A stretch of 64,000 bases of DNA from Rugosibacter sp. Lineage in GTDB: Bacteria > Pseudomonadota > Gammaproteobacteria > Burkholderiales > Rhodocyclaceae. This document shows positions 29,572 through 39,350 of this stretch, one piece after another; the first letter of the stretch is position 1, and each line of letters starts with the position of its first letter. The notes under the pieces were generated by a model, which did no database searches, was not told the DNA's origin, and was given only the letters and a program-made list of their open reading frames with translations. The position numbers were made by a program, and so were the translations under genes. Where the stretch lies: NCBI GenBank assembly GCA_030645365.1, contig JAUSMB010000006.1:1-64000 (forward strand). The letters are read 5' to 3'.

Positions 29572-30027
29572 TCAGCTCTGGATCCACGGTAGGCCCGCAT
29601 GGCGCCAACCGTTGGTTTGGTTGCGCTGGTTGTTGGCGTCTTTATCGCCTTCAAAGCCTTCGAGAATGTTGTAACAAGAAGGATAGCCTGCGGCAGAAGC
29701 CGCTTTGGCTGCCGCGCTGGAGCGCGCGCCCGAACGGCACAAAAATAACAATAAAGCATCGGTCGTGACGGCGTGTTTGAGCGCTTCCACAAATAATTGC
29801 GGATTGGCTTGCATGTCGGGATAGGTTGCCCATTCGATTTCGATGGCTTTCGGCACACGCCCTACCCAATCCCGCTCGGCACGCGTACGCACATCGACAA
29901 TGGCCGCATTGGGCACAAGCTGGCGAACTTCATTTGCCTCTTGCGGTGTCATGGCGCCAGCGTAAGGAAGTTGCAGCTCGGTGGCACGTGCCTGCGCTAA
30001 AGTGAGAATTTCGTTCAGTCGTCCCAT
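29572..30027 (-). CDS. rhodanese-like domain protein
   Basis: AAIVDVRTRAERDWVGRVP, active-site-like LFLCRSGARS. Confidence 0.92.
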   Translation of the reverse strand: MGRLNEILTLAQARATELQLPYAGAMTPQEANEVRQLVPNAAIVDVRTRAERDWVGRVPKAIEIEWATYPDMQANPQLFVEALKHAVTTDALLLFLCRSGARSSAAAKAASAAGYPSCYNILEGFEGDKDANNQRNQTNGWRHAGLPWIQS

Positions 30028-30115
30028 GATAAGAAGCCCAGTTAGAATAGAGAAAAACAAGCAGGCTTGATAGTATAGCTTTTCCACTTTCCACACTTTT
30101 TACGTACCTTTTACT

Positions 30116-31285
30116 ATGCTCCGCGGAACCCACGATCCTTTGCATCGCCATGCGCCAGACGCCGGTCAGCGCTTTGCTGACGGGCAGCGCATTACGTGGG
30201 TGAGTGTCGGCGTGAATTTAGTGCTGACTGCGGTGCAGATGATTGTCGGGTTTCTCGCTCATTCGCAAAGTTTGATGGCGGATGCGATGCATACATTTGC
30301 CGACATCATTTCAGATGGGTTTGTTTTGTATGCAAATCGCAAAGGCGCTGAGGCTGCCGATGATGCTCACCCGTATGGTCATGGTCGCTATGAAACTGCG
30401 GCCTCATTGGTGCTGGGACTGCTGCTGGTGGGTACCGGTGTAGGTATTTTGATTTCCGCAGGCGGACGCTTGTCTAATTTGAGCAATCTGCCGCCCGTTG
30501 GTGTAGCGGCAATGTGGGCGGCACTTTTTACGCTGGTGGCCAAAGAGGGGCTTTTCCGCTACATGTTGGGCACAGCAGAGCGCTTGCGTTCTCCCATGCT
30601 GGTGGCCAATGCCTGGCATGCTCGCGCTGATGCACTTTCTTCATTAGTTGTGGCTGCGGGCATTGGCGGTGCATTGCTCGGCTTTAATTTTGCGGATGGC
30701 GTAGCAGCGATTGTTGTTGGTGCCATGATTGTGCGCGCCGGGTTTCGTTTTGCATGGGAAGCCTTAAGTGAGCTCATTGATACCGGGCTATCAGCCGAAG
30801 AGGTGGCCGCTATTCGACAGACGGTGGCTTCCACGCCAGGTGTGCTCGGTTTGCATGAGTTGCGCACCCGGCACATGGCGCATCAAGTGCTGGTAGATGC
30901 CCATGTGCAGGTTGATCCACGCATTAGTGTTTCCGAAGGCCACTGGATTGCTGAAACAGCGCGTAACAGCGTGCTTGAAAAGCATGCCGAAGTGCTGGAT
31001 GTATTGGTGCATATAGATGCGGAGAATGACATTTCTGGCAATGCGTCATTGAAAATTCCCGCGCGGCCGATACTGTTGGCGCATCTGCGTGATTTGCTCG
31101 GGTGCGAGCCACCCCACTTCAATCGAACCGTCTTGCATTACCTGGGGAACCGGGCTGAAGCCGAAGTTGTACTCTCAGCCAGTTATTTGAGCGAAGCAGG
31201 CTTAGAGGTGGATGACATAAAACGTCAATTGGCAAAAGCATTACCAGAGGATCCCTGGTTTTCCAAGGTACGTATTAGCCAATAA
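30116..31285 (+). CDS. cation diffusion facilitator family transporter
   Basis: SLMADAMHTFADIISDGFVLYANRKGAEAADDAHPYGHGRYE. Confidence 0.94.
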   Translation: MLRGTHDPLHRHAPDAGQRFADGQRITWVSVGVNLVLTAVQMIVGFLAHSQSLMADAMHTFADIISDGFVLYANRKGAEAADDAHPYGHGRYETAASLVLGLLLVGTGVGILISAGGRLSNLSNLPPVGVAAMWAALFTLVAKEGLFRYMLGTAERLRSPMLVANAWHARADALSSLVVAAGIGGALLGFNFADGVAAIVVGAMIVRAGFRFAWEALSELIDTGLSAEEVAAIRQTVASTPGVLGLHELRTRHMAHQVLVDAHVQVDPRISVSEGHWIAETARNSVLEKHAEVLDVLVHIDAENDISGNASLKIPARPILLAHLRDLLGCEPPHFNRTVLHYLGNRAEAEVVLSASYLSEAGLEVDDIKRQLAKALPEDPWFSKVRISQ

Positions 31286-31287
31286 AC

Positions 31288-31334
31288 GCACTATGGTGGT
31301 GCATTTTGGGCATGTTTCGCACAAATAGTGTGCG
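31288..31334. promoter_or_regulatory. two NtrC-type enhancer sites upstream of glnA
   Basis: GCACTATGGTGGTGC (31288-31302) and CGCACAAATAGTGTGCG (31318-31334). Confidence 0.7.
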
Positions 31335-31407
31335 GCAGCAGGTAGAGACTTCAGCTGGAATCTTTGCATGCACTTGTGGCACAATTCGTTCCGGTATTTT
31401 TTGGGGA

Positions 31408-31423
31408 TGGCATAGTTAGTGCT
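31408..31423 (+). promoter_or_regulatory. sigma54 (-24/-12) promoter of glnA
   Basis: TGGCATAGTTAGTGCT: GG-N10-GC spacing, about 75 bp upstream of the glnA ATG. Confidence 0.7.
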
Positions 31424-31497
31424 CTAGCAGCTACACCCATGATGCATGGTTTTACTTTTTCGCTTTAATTTTTGTGTCATTTTTAGGAGAGCAAGTC

Positions 31498-32907
31498 ATG
31501 AGCCCCAAGGACGTACTTAAGCTGGTCGAAGAAAAAGAAGTCCGTTTCGTTGATTTTCGATTCACCGATACGCGTGGCAAAGAGCAGCATGTTGGCGTAC
31601 CTATTTCAGCTTTTGGCATGGAAAAATTTGAAGATGGCCATGCGTTCGATGGCTCGTCAGTTGCTGGCTGGAAGGGAATCCAGGCTTCTGACATGATCTT
31701 GATGCCAGATTCCGGTTCTGCCTATATCGACCCCTTCATGGATGAAACCACGCTGGTACTGACTTGCGATGTGGTAGAGCCTGCCGATGGCAAAGGTTAC
31801 GATCGCGATCCGCGTTCCATCGCCAAGCGTGGCGAGGCTTATCTGAAATCCTCTGGCATTGGTGATACCGCCTACTTTGGCCCGGAACCTGAATTCTTCA
31901 TTTTCGACTCGGTTGAGTGGAAAGTGGACATGTCTGGCTCCTACTGCAAGATATTTTCCGAAGAAGCTGCCTGGGCTACCGCCGACAAGTTTGAAGGTGG
32001 CAACACCGGCCACCGCCCGGCCGTTAAAGGTGGGTATTTTCCTGTCCCGCCAGTTGATAGCCTGAACGACATTCGCGCGCAAATGTGTATCGCACTGGAG
32101 TCTTGCGGCGTGCCGGTGGAAGTGCATCATCATGAAGTGGCGACTGCGGGCCAGTGCGAAATCGGCACCGTATTCAACACCCTGGTCAAGCGTGCGGATC
32201 AAACGCAGGTACTCAAGTACATTGTGCACAATGTTGCACACAGCTATGGCAAGACGGCAACCTTCATGCCCAAGCCCATCGTGGGCGATAACGGTTCCGG
32301 CATGCACGTGCATCAGTCGATCTGGAAAGATGGCAAAAATCTGTTCGCGGGCAATGGCTACGCAGGGCTGTCTGACTTCGCGCTGTATTACATTGGCGGC
32401 ATTATCAAGCACGCTCGTGCACTGAACGCCATCACCAATCCGCTGACCAACTCCTACAAGCGTTTGGTGCCCGGTTACGAAGCTCCGGTGAAACTGGCCT
32501 ACTCTGCCCGTAACCGCTCTGCCTCGATCCGTATTCCTTACGTGCAGTCGGATAAAGCACGTCGTATCGAAACCCGCTTCCCTGATCCGGGTGCAAACCC
32601 CTACTTGTGCTTTACTGCGCTGATGATGGCCGGCCTGGATGGTGTACAGAACAAGATCCATCCGGGTGACCCTGCCGACAAGAATTTGTATGACTTGCCG
32701 CCAGAAGAAGATGCGAAGATCCCGACCGTTTGCTCGAGTCTTGAGCAGGCATTGGAATACCTGGATAAGGATCGCGAGTTCCTGACCCGTGGTGGCGTAT
32801 TCAGCAATGAGATGATTGATGCTTACATCACCTTGAAGATGGAAGAAGTGCAGCGCTTCCGCATGACGACACATCCGATCGAATACGACATGTACTACTC
32901 GATCTGA
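31498..32907 (+). CDS. glnA: type I glutamine synthetase
   Basis: [47 protein letters not shown] at 31498. Confidence 0.98.
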   Translation: MSPKDVLKLVEEKEVRFVDFRFTDTRGKEQHVGVPISAFGMEKFEDGHAFDGSSVAGWKGIQASDMILMPDSGSAYIDPFMDETTLVLTCDVVEPADGKGYDRDPRSIAKRGEAYLKSSGIGDTAYFGPEPEFFIFDSVEWKVDMSGSYCKIFSEEAAWATADKFEGGNTGHRPAVKGGYFPVPPVDSLNDIRAQMCIALESCGVPVEVHHHEVATAGQCEIGTVFNTLVKRADQTQVLKYIVHNVAHSYGKTATFMPKPIVGDNGSGMHVHQSIWKDGKNLFAGNGYAGLSDFALYYIGGIIKHARALNAITNPLTNSYKRLVPGYEAPVKLAYSARNRSASIRIPYVQSDKARRIETRFPDPGANPYLCFTALMMAGLDGVQNKIHPGDPADKNLYDLPPEEDAKIPTVCSSLEQALEYLDKDREFLTRGGVFSNEMIDAYITLKMEEVQRFRMTTHPIEYDMYYSI

Positions 32908-32930
32908 GTTTCACTTAGCGCAATAGCAAA

Positions 32931-32957
32931 AAAGGACGGGCATGCCCGTCCTTTTTT
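32931..32957 (+). terminator. rho-independent terminator of glnA
   Basis: GGACGGGCATGCCCGTCC palindrome followed by T7. Confidence 0.95.
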
Positions 32958-32987
32958 TATCGTCATACATCGCATACACTTAATCCT

Positions 32988-33539
32988 ATGCAAAAAATTT
33001 ATTTATCCCGCACAGTGATTGGCGTAGTTGTCGGCCCCGGTGCTGAAATACATGGTCAAGTTTCCCTGGCTTTCGTATTACGGTGCATGTGCTATTTCTT
33101 TTTTGGGGTAGCTACTTTGGCACCGTTAGCGGCGCATGCCAATACGTTTTATAAGTGCACCGATGGTTCTGGCAAAATTCTTTTTACAAATACCCGGCAG
33201 CAAGGCGGCAAAACATCCTGCACGGTATTGTCTCAACAGCGCGATACACCCGGCGCTACAGCATCACGCGGGCATCGTGACCGTGGCCCGCGAGCTGCCA
33301 CAACCCCTACCCCGGAGGGCTTTCCCCGCATCTCAGGTGATGAGCAGCGCGCACGGGATAGTGATCGGCGCACCATTCTGGAAAAAGAGCTGAGTAGCGA
33401 ATTTGAAAACTTAACTAAAGCGCAGAGGCTTGCTGCTACTGCGGGGTCTTCACTAAATACCCAAGCGTTACGCGGTACAGTGACATTGCATGAGCGCAAT
33501 ATCAAAGCAATACAAAGAGAAATTGCCAATCTGCGTTAG
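32988..33539 (+). CDS. DUF4124 domain-containing protein
   Basis: NTFYKCTDGSGKILFTNTRQ after a hydrophobic N-terminus. Confidence 0.8.
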   Translation: MQKIYLSRTVIGVVVGPGAEIHGQVSLAFVLRCMCYFFFGVATLAPLAAHANTFYKCTDGSGKILFTNTRQQGGKTSCTVLSQQRDTPGATASRGHRDRGPRAATTPTPEGFPRISGDEQRARDSDRRTILEKELSSEFENLTKAQRLAATAGSSLNTQALRGTVTLHERNIKAIQREIANLR

Positions 33540-33648
33540 TTTTTGCCAAGTTTTTCTGGAATAACGGTCTGGTGCGCTTCTTGCTCACTCTTGCTTGAGT
33601 ATTTATTCTGGCAACTAAAAACCGACATGGCTTTCCCCTTTTGAAAAG

Positions 33649-34734
33649 ATGAATTTGCCTTCTTCCCTTGCCTTTGGTGGTCTCGATTTACTGTCATCAG
33701 CCGTCGTGTTAGTTGATGAGAATCAAGTGATTCGCTATGCCAATCCGTCGGCAGAAAATCTGTTCGCTGTGAGCTCGCGATTACTGGTTGGTCAATCCTT
33801 GAAAAAGCTGTTGGGCGAGCCTGAGGGGCTTGTTGCTGCGCTGACAAGTGCTTTGGCTAATCAGTGGAGTTACACCAGCCATAACATTCCAATTACCCTG
33901 TCGTCTCAAACTTTGCATGTGGATTGCACGGTAACGCCCGTCACGCTCGATGGTGCGCAATTGCTGCTTGAGGTGCGGCCGATTGATCAGCAACTGAAAG
34001 CCACGCGCGAAGAGCAACTGGCCCAGCAGCAGCAGGCGAATCGTGAGCTCGTGAGAAATCTGGCGCATGAGATTAAAAACCCCTTGGGCGGCATTCGCGG
34101 TTCAGCGCAATTGCTTGAGCGTGAGTTGGATAATGACCAGCTAAAAGAATATACCCAGGTGATTATCGAAGAAGTGGATCGTCTGCAGGATTTAATGCAG
34201 CGCTTGTTGTCTTCGCACCGTGCGATGCAACCCACGCTGGTGAATGTCCATGAGATTCTCGAGCGCGTGCGGCGGCTGATACATGCTGAATATCCTGATG
34301 TGCATGTCCAGCGCGATTACGATACCTCGTTGCCTGATCTCACCGGAGATCGTGAGCAGTTGATCCAGGCCGTGCTCAACATTGCGCGTAATGCAGCTCA
34401 GGCGATGCATGATAAGGGCGAAATCATTTTTTCTACGCGTGCCGCACGTCAGGTTATTTTGGCAAAAAAGCATTATCAGCTGGCACTGGAGGTACGGGTT
34501 ATTGATAATGGCCCTGGTATTCCTTCCCCATTGCAGGACAGGATTTTTTATCCGCTGGTCTCAGGTCGAGAGAATGGTAGCGGGCTAGGCCTGACAATTG
34601 CTCAAAGCTTTATTCAGCAGCATGGCGGGACGATCGAAGTTGCGTCCCGGCCCGGGTACACCTGCTTTACGCTGATGCTGCCGTTAGCTTTACGGCTTAC
34701 TACACAAGACACTCTCAAGGAAAAAACATCATGA
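33649..34734 (+). CDS. glnL: nitrogen regulation sensor kinase NtrB
   Basis: PAS; NLAHEIKNPLGGIRGSAQLL H-box; GSGLGLTIAQSFIQQHGG. Confidence 0.95.
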   Translation: MNLPSSLAFGGLDLLSSAVVLVDENQVIRYANPSAENLFAVSSRLLVGQSLKKLLGEPEGLVAALTSALANQWSYTSHNIPITLSSQTLHVDCTVTPVTLDGAQLLLEVRPIDQQLKATREEQLAQQQQANRELVRNLAHEIKNPLGGIRGSAQLLERELDNDQLKEYTQVIIEEVDRLQDLMQRLLSSHRAMQPTLVNVHEILERVRRLIHAEYPDVHVQRDYDTSLPDLTGDREQLIQAVLNIARNAAQAMHDKGEIIFSTRAARQVILAKKHYQLALEVRVIDNGPGIPSPLQDRIFYPLVSGRENGSGLGLTIAQSFIQQHGGTIEVASRPGYTCFTLMLPLALRLTTQDTLKEKTS

Positions 34735-36167
34735 CCAACCCTGTCTGGATTATTGATGACGATCGTTCAATTCGCTGGGTATTGGAAAAGGCGCTCGGCC
34801 GAGAAAATATTCCGGTCAAAAGCTTTGCAATGGCAACTGAAGCGTTGCGTGCACTGGCTGACGAGCAACCACCTGCCGCTTTAATTTCTGATATTCGCAT
34901 GCCGGGGACAGATGGACTGGATTTGCTGCGCCAGGTAAAAATTCATTATCCCGAGTTGCCTGTCATCATCATGACAGCCTATTCTGATCTTGATTCTGCT
35001 GTGGCCGCATTCCAGGGTGGCGCTTTTGAGTATTTGCCCAAACCTTTCGATGTCGATCAGGCGGTGGCATTGGTGCGGCGGGCGCTGGCTGAATCAGTGC
35101 AGCATGGTGTAGCGACCGAAGATGTCGGGGTCATGCCCGAAATTCTGGGGCAAGGTGTCGCCATGCAGGAAGTCTTTCGCGCGATTGGCCGGCTTTCGCA
35201 GTCACTGGCCACAGTGCTCATCAATGGCGAGTCAGGCACGGGTAAAGAGCTTGTGGCGCAAGCGCTTCATCGTCATAGTCCGCGAAAAAATGCACCGTTC
35301 ATCGCGATCAATACAGCAGCGATTCCAAAGGATTTGCTGGAATCCGAACTCTTCGGTCATGAAAAAGGCGCTTTCACGGGGGCTACGGCACAGCGTCGTG
35401 GACGTTTTGAGCAAGCCGAGAATGGCACCTTGTTTCTGGATGAAATTGGCGACATGCCAGCCGAATTGCAAACCCGATTGTTGCGTGTTCTCTCGGATGG
35501 TAATTTTTATCGCGTCGGCGGCCATCAGCCCGTGAAGGCGAATGTGCGTGTCATTGCAGCAACGCATCAGGATTTAGAAGCACGCGTGAGGGACGGCTTG
35601 TTTCGCGAAGACCTGTTTCATCGTTTGAATGTGATTCGCTTACGGCTGCCACCTTTGCGTGAGCGTAGTGACGATATTCCGATTCTGGCGCGCCATTTTT
35701 TGCAAAAGAGTGCACAAGAGCTTGGCGGGGAGCCCAAACGGCTTTCAGATGCGGCACAAAAGTATTTGCAAGGGCTTGAATTTCCAGGCAATGTGCGGCA
35801 ACTGGAGAATCTTTGTCATTGGCTGACGGTCATGGCACCCGGGCAAAGTATTGATGTGGCAGATTTACCGGCGGAGTTACGTGACGCAAGACGTGATCCA
35901 GCCAAAGATTCCGCGCGCCGTGTCGCCAGCGCCGACTGGTTGTCTGCCTTGGCGCGTGAAGCCGATCAGCTATTGGCGAGCGCGCCGGGACAAGTAGCAG
36001 AGCAGCTGACGCGTCAATTCGAATCAACGTTGATTCGCCGCGCGCTGGCGGCTACCAGTGGTCGGCGAATCGAAGCTGCTCAGTTGCTCGGCCTTGGCCG
36101 CAACACCATCACGCGCAAGATTCAGGAGTTGGGTCTGGAAGATGCGCCGATCAAGGGAGAGTCGTGA
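34731..36167 (+). CDS. glnG: nitrogen regulation response regulator NtrC
   Basis: receiver domain, GESGTGKE, GAFTGA, C-terminal HTH LLGLGRNTITRKIQEL. Confidence 0.97.
   Translation: MTNPVWIIDDDRSIRWVLEKALGRENIPVKSFAMATEALRALADEQPPAALISDIRMPGTDGLDLLRQVKIHYPELPVIIMTAYSDLDSAVAAFQGGAFEYLPKPFDVDQAVALVRRALAESVQHGVATEDVGVMPEILGQGVAMQEVFRAIGRLSQSLATVLINGESGTGKELVAQALHRHSPRKNAPFIAINTAAIPKDLLESELFGHEKGAFTGATAQRRGRFEQAENGTLFLDEIGDMPAELQTRLLRVLSDGNFYRVGGHQPVKANVRVIAATHQDLEARVRDGLFREDLFHRLNVIRLRLPPLRERSDDIPILARHFLQKSAQELGGEPKRLSDAAQKYLQGLEFPGNVRQLENLCHWLTVMAPGQSIDVADLPAELRDARRDPAKDSARRVASADWLSALAREADQLLASAPGQVAEQLTRQFESTLIRRALAATSGRRIEAAQLLGLGRNTITRKIQELGLEDAPIKGES
35916..35937 (-). repeat. dispersed repeat copy in NtrC linker
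   Basis: CGCCGTGTCGCCAGCGCCGACT; encodes RRVASAD between AAA+ and HTH domains. Confidence 0.65.
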
Positions 36168-36197
36168 TGCATCTGCTTTCTGGCGATTTTTTTTGCA

Positions 36198-37070
36198 ATG
36201 ACGCCAACGCTTGACGCAACGCGTCTGGTCGCTGCACTAGGCCAAGCGTCGCGCCGTTTTGACGTCGATCTGCTGCCGCAATGCGATTCAACCAACTCGA
36301 TGCTGCTGAGCCGCGCCGAGGTAGGCGCCGCCTCGGGCACCGTGTTGGCTGCGACGCTACAAACTGCTGGGCGTGGCCGACGTGGGCGCGAGTGGATTGC
36401 CGCGCCGGGCGACAGCCTCACCTTTTCTCTGCTGTGGAGATTTGCGCCGGGCAGCGTGCCGATTGGCCTTTCACTGGCAGTCGGCGTGGCGGTAGCGCGT
36501 GCCCTGGAAAAAGTTATGCGCAGCAGTATCCAGCCGGACGGCGCTGGTGATACGCCGCAGCGCTTTGAATCCGATCGAAGAGAGTGCGGCGCTGTTTCTG
36601 GAAAGTCCCCTTGGGGTGCGGCGCTCAAGTGGCCTAATGACGTTCTGTATCAGGGCAAAAAACTGGGGGGCATTCTGGTTGAGCTTTTGCCTGGCGCACC
36701 TCATGTGGCGGTTATTGGTATCGGTATCAATCGGCGCCTGCCTGCGGCATTGCCGCATGATGTACGGACGACAGCCGCTGCCTTGGGTGACCATATCGAG
36801 ATCAATGTACTGCTGGCAGCACTGCTGAGCGAGCTCTTGACGGTGCTGGAAAGTTTTGCGATTGCGGGTTTTGCGGCGCTGCGCGCGGACTGGTTGGCGC
36901 GCCATGCATTTCAGGATGCACCGGTCGTGTTGCTGTCCGATTTTTCGCCTCCGAGACATGGCATTTGTCGTGGTGTTGATAAAGATGGTGCGTTGTTGCT
37001 TGAAGTTGATGGCCACATCGAGCGCATTCTCTCTGGTGAAATTTCTTTGCGGGCAGCCACTCCTGTTTAA
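36198..37070 (+). CDS. birA: biotin--[acetyl-CoA-carboxylase] ligase
   Basis: TLQTAGRGRRGREWIAAPGDSL, LKWPNDVLYQGKKLGGILVEL; carries an apparent roughly 30-aa insertion. Confidence 0.94.
   Translation: MTPTLDATRLVAALGQASRRFDVDLLPQCDSTNSMLLSRAEVGAASGTVLAATLQTAGRGRRGREWIAAPGDSLTFSLLWRFAPGSVPIGLSLAVGVAVARALEKVMRSSIQPDGAGDTPQRFESDRRECGAVSGKSPWGAALKWPNDVLYQGKKLGGILVELLPGAPHVAVIGIGINRRLPAALPHDVRTTAAALGDHIEINVLLAALLSELLTVLESFAIAGFAALRADWLARHAFQDAPVVLLSDFSPPRHGICRGVDKDGALLLEVDGHIERILSGEISLRAATPV
36536..36623 (+). repeat. long two-block form of the dispersed repeat, in frame within birA
   Basis: GACGGCGCTGGTGATACGCCGC ... AAGTCCCCTTGGGGTGCGGCG; encodes GAGDTP...SPWGAA. Confidence 0.85.
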
Positions 37071-37127
37071 GATAAGATTTCGTTCTTCTGCGATATCCCG
37101 TCGCTTTATCTCGTCGCTAATTAACTT

Positions 37128-37964
37128 ATGGCAACTTATGCAATCGGCGATGTTCAGGGCTGTTTTGTTCAGCTCAGCCAGCTGATTGATTTACTTGACT
37201 TTGACCCTGCCAGAGACCGTCTCTGGTTTGTTGGCGACCTTGTTAATCGCGGCCCGCAGTCGTTGGAAGTATTGCGCTATGTCAAATCACTGGGCACAGC
37301 TGCAGTGGTGGTGTTAGGCAATCACGATCTGCATTTAGTGATGCAGGCGGAAGGTTTTGGGCGGGCGAATAAAGAAGACACGCTCGCCGCAGTACTCGCC
37401 GCGCCGGATCGTGATGAGTTGTTGGATTGGCTGCGTGCGCAACCACTGATTCATGTGGAGGGCGCTTGGGCAATGGTGCATGCCGGGCTTTTGCCAGAAT
37501 GGACGATAGCGCAGGCAAAAGCATTATCAGATGAAGTTTCTACTGCGCTGACTGCGCCCAACTACCGCGATTTTCTGGCACACCTATGGGGTTCTGAACC
37601 GGCTGCCTGGCGAGATGACCTTACCGGGTGGGACAGGCTGCGCGTGGTAGTGAATGCGATGTCGCGCATGCGCTACGTGACACTTGAAGGGGTGATGGCG
37701 TTGCGTGCGCCCGGTGCGAAATCTTCGCCTGCAGATGGGCCAGCAGGATGTGTGCCGTGGTTCACCATGCCTGGACGGGCGAGCGCTGGCCAGTTTATTG
37801 TTTGCGGGCATTGGTCGACGCTGGGCTACCATGAACAGCCAGACTTGCTGGCGATCGACACGGGTTGCCTGTGGGGTGGTGCCCTGACTGCGGTGCGGCT
37901 GGAAGATCGGCGTGTGTTTTGCCTGCCGTGCCCGCAGCAGGTGAAGCCTTCAGGCCGGGATTGA
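37128..37964 (+). CDS. apaH: symmetrical bis(5'-nucleosyl)-tetraphosphatase
   Basis: YAIGDVQGCF, FVGDLVNRGPQSLEVLRY, VLGNHDLHL. Confidence 0.97.
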   Translation: MATYAIGDVQGCFVQLSQLIDLLDFDPARDRLWFVGDLVNRGPQSLEVLRYVKSLGTAAVVVLGNHDLHLVMQAEGFGRANKEDTLAAVLAAPDRDELLDWLRAQPLIHVEGAWAMVHAGLLPEWTIAQAKALSDEVSTALTAPNYRDFLAHLWGSEPAAWRDDLTGWDRLRVVVNAMSRMRYVTLEGVMALRAPGAKSSPADGPAGCVPWFTMPGRASAGQFIVCGHWSTLGYHEQPDLLAIDTGCLWGGALTAVRLEDRRVFCLPCPQQVKPSGRD

Positions 37965-37969
37965 CCGCT

Positions 37970-38797
37970 TTATTGATTCCGTAGTGATTTCATATGCATC
38001 AGCCGATGCGCGACGGCATGGTGCGCATGCGCTGCGAGGTGTCGCCGATCAAGGCCATCAGGCGTGAGTGCTGGCAAGGGTTCAAGTTGTGCGATCAGTC
38101 CGGCGCTAGCGGCAATCGACCACAGGCAGCTGACCAGGGTCATGTCACCCACATAATCTGCGGCATGGCTGGGCTGGTGGCTGTGTGCATCAAAATAACT
38201 CAGGGCCAGCGGCATCACGGGCGCGGTGGCATCAATTGCGCTTTGGAATAACGCGCTGTGAAACGGCTGCACGGTGTGGCCATCGCTGGTAGTGCCTTCA
38301 GGAAACACGGCGATGAGTTGCCCTGCACGTAATTGGCTGACCAGTTGGTCGCGGGTGGCTTGCGCTGCGCGGCGTGAACCACGCTGCATGAAAATGGTGT
38401 CGGTATGTTGGCTGAGCCAGCCGATTAGCGGCCAGCCACGCACATCATCCTTGGAAACAAATGCCGCTGGCGCCCAGGCGTTGATGACGAAAATGTCGAG
38501 GAAAGAAATATGGTTGGCGACCAGCAGGCCGACTGGATGGGCTGCCATTGCGTTATTCGCCGCACCCCAAGGGTACTTGCTTCGCGGCGTATCACCAGCG
38601 CCGACTTTTAAGCGGATACCCAACACCGTAAGGAGCTGCCGCGACCAGCGCTGTTTGAGAGCCAGGCGGGTGTCTTGTTTGATGAATGGATAAATCAGCG
38701 CGACAGTCAGAATACCGCTTGTCAGATGCAGCGCAGTACGACTTAGGCGGAATATTGCCCGCAGATTTCCAGCAGATTGTGCCTGTGGTGTTGCCAT
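37970..38797 (-). CDS. lysophospholipid acyltransferase family protein
   Basis: VANHISFLDIFVI (NHXXXXD-type), VFPEGTTSDG; carries the repeat-derived KVGAGDTPRSKYPWGAA. Confidence 0.9.
   Translation of the reverse strand: MATPQAQSAGNLRAIFRLSRTALHLTSGILTVALIYPFIKQDTRLALKQRWSRQLLTVLGIRLKVGAGDTPRSKYPWGAANNAMAAHPVGLLVANHISFLDIFVINAWAPAAFVSKDDVRGWPLIGWLSQHTDTIFMQRGSRRAAQATRDQLVSQLRAGQLIAVFPEGTTSDGHTVQPFHSALFQSAIDATAPVMPLALSYFDAHSHQPSHAADYVGDMTLVSCLWSIAASAGLIAQLEPLPALTPDGLDRRHLAAHAHHAVAHRLMHMKSLRNQ
38559..38609 (-). repeat. long two-block form of the dispersed repeat, in frame within the acyltransferase gene
   Basis: GCCGCACCCCAAGGGTACTTGCTTCGCGGCGTATCACCAGCGCCGACTTTT. Confidence 0.9.
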
Positions 38798-38849
38798 CCG
38801 TTAATACTATGGCAACACCATGACCCTGTCGGTTATCTTGAGATTAACT

Positions 38850-39299
38850 TCAGTGTGTGACACGTGTTGCGCCGCCACCTGAGAGTATGCGTACACGCTC
38901 GCCGGGACGAAATTGCTCATCAGCCTCTTGCGTGATGGCGGTCAGCTGCCCATTGTCGAGCTTCACGGTGATTTCAAGGCCGGCCTGTTTTGTTGTACTG
39001 CCTTCTATCGCATTGCCCGCCACGCCACCGACTACGGCACCGAGTACGGCACCGACCGTGGAGCCTTTGCCACCACCGATATTGCTGCCACCCAGGCCGC
39101 CAACTGCCGCACCGGCGACGGCGCCAACCCCTGATTGTGTGCCTTCGATGGTCACGTTGCGTACCGATTCAACCACGCCTAAACGCACGGTTTGTTCGCT
39201 GCGAGTTTGCGTGCGTGAATAAGAAGAACCCGATTGGCTGGCGCAAGCGGCTAGCATCAGAGCGAGAATTGCAGCGACTAACAGGCGATAATTTTTCAT
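38850..39299 (-). CDS. glycine zipper 2TM outer membrane lipoprotein
   Basis: lipobox LMLAACAS; GAVAGAAVGGLGGSNIGGGKGSTVGAVLGAVVGGVAG. Confidence 0.9.
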   Translation of the reverse strand: MKNYRLLVAAILALMLAACASQSGSSYSRTQTRSEQTVRLGVVESVRNVTIEGTQSGVGAVAGAAVGGLGGSNIGGGKGSTVGAVLGAVVGGVAGNAIEGSTTKQAGLEITVKLDNGQLTAITQEADEQFRPGERVRILSGGGATRVTH

Positions 39300-39350
39300 G
39301 GTGTTTTCCTTCAGGTTGGTTGCTTAAATTCAGTCAAGGTGCATATCTAA

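Noticed and set aside
31849-31875. GGCATTGGTGATACCGCC in glnA resembles the repeat's right half
   Set aside because: Encodes the conserved [11 protein letters not shown] motif of glutamine synthetase; explained by protein conservation
31657-32874. 405-aa ORF antisense to glnA
   Set aside because: Shadow ORF from codon bias; a certain gene lies on the other strand and there is no recognisable domain
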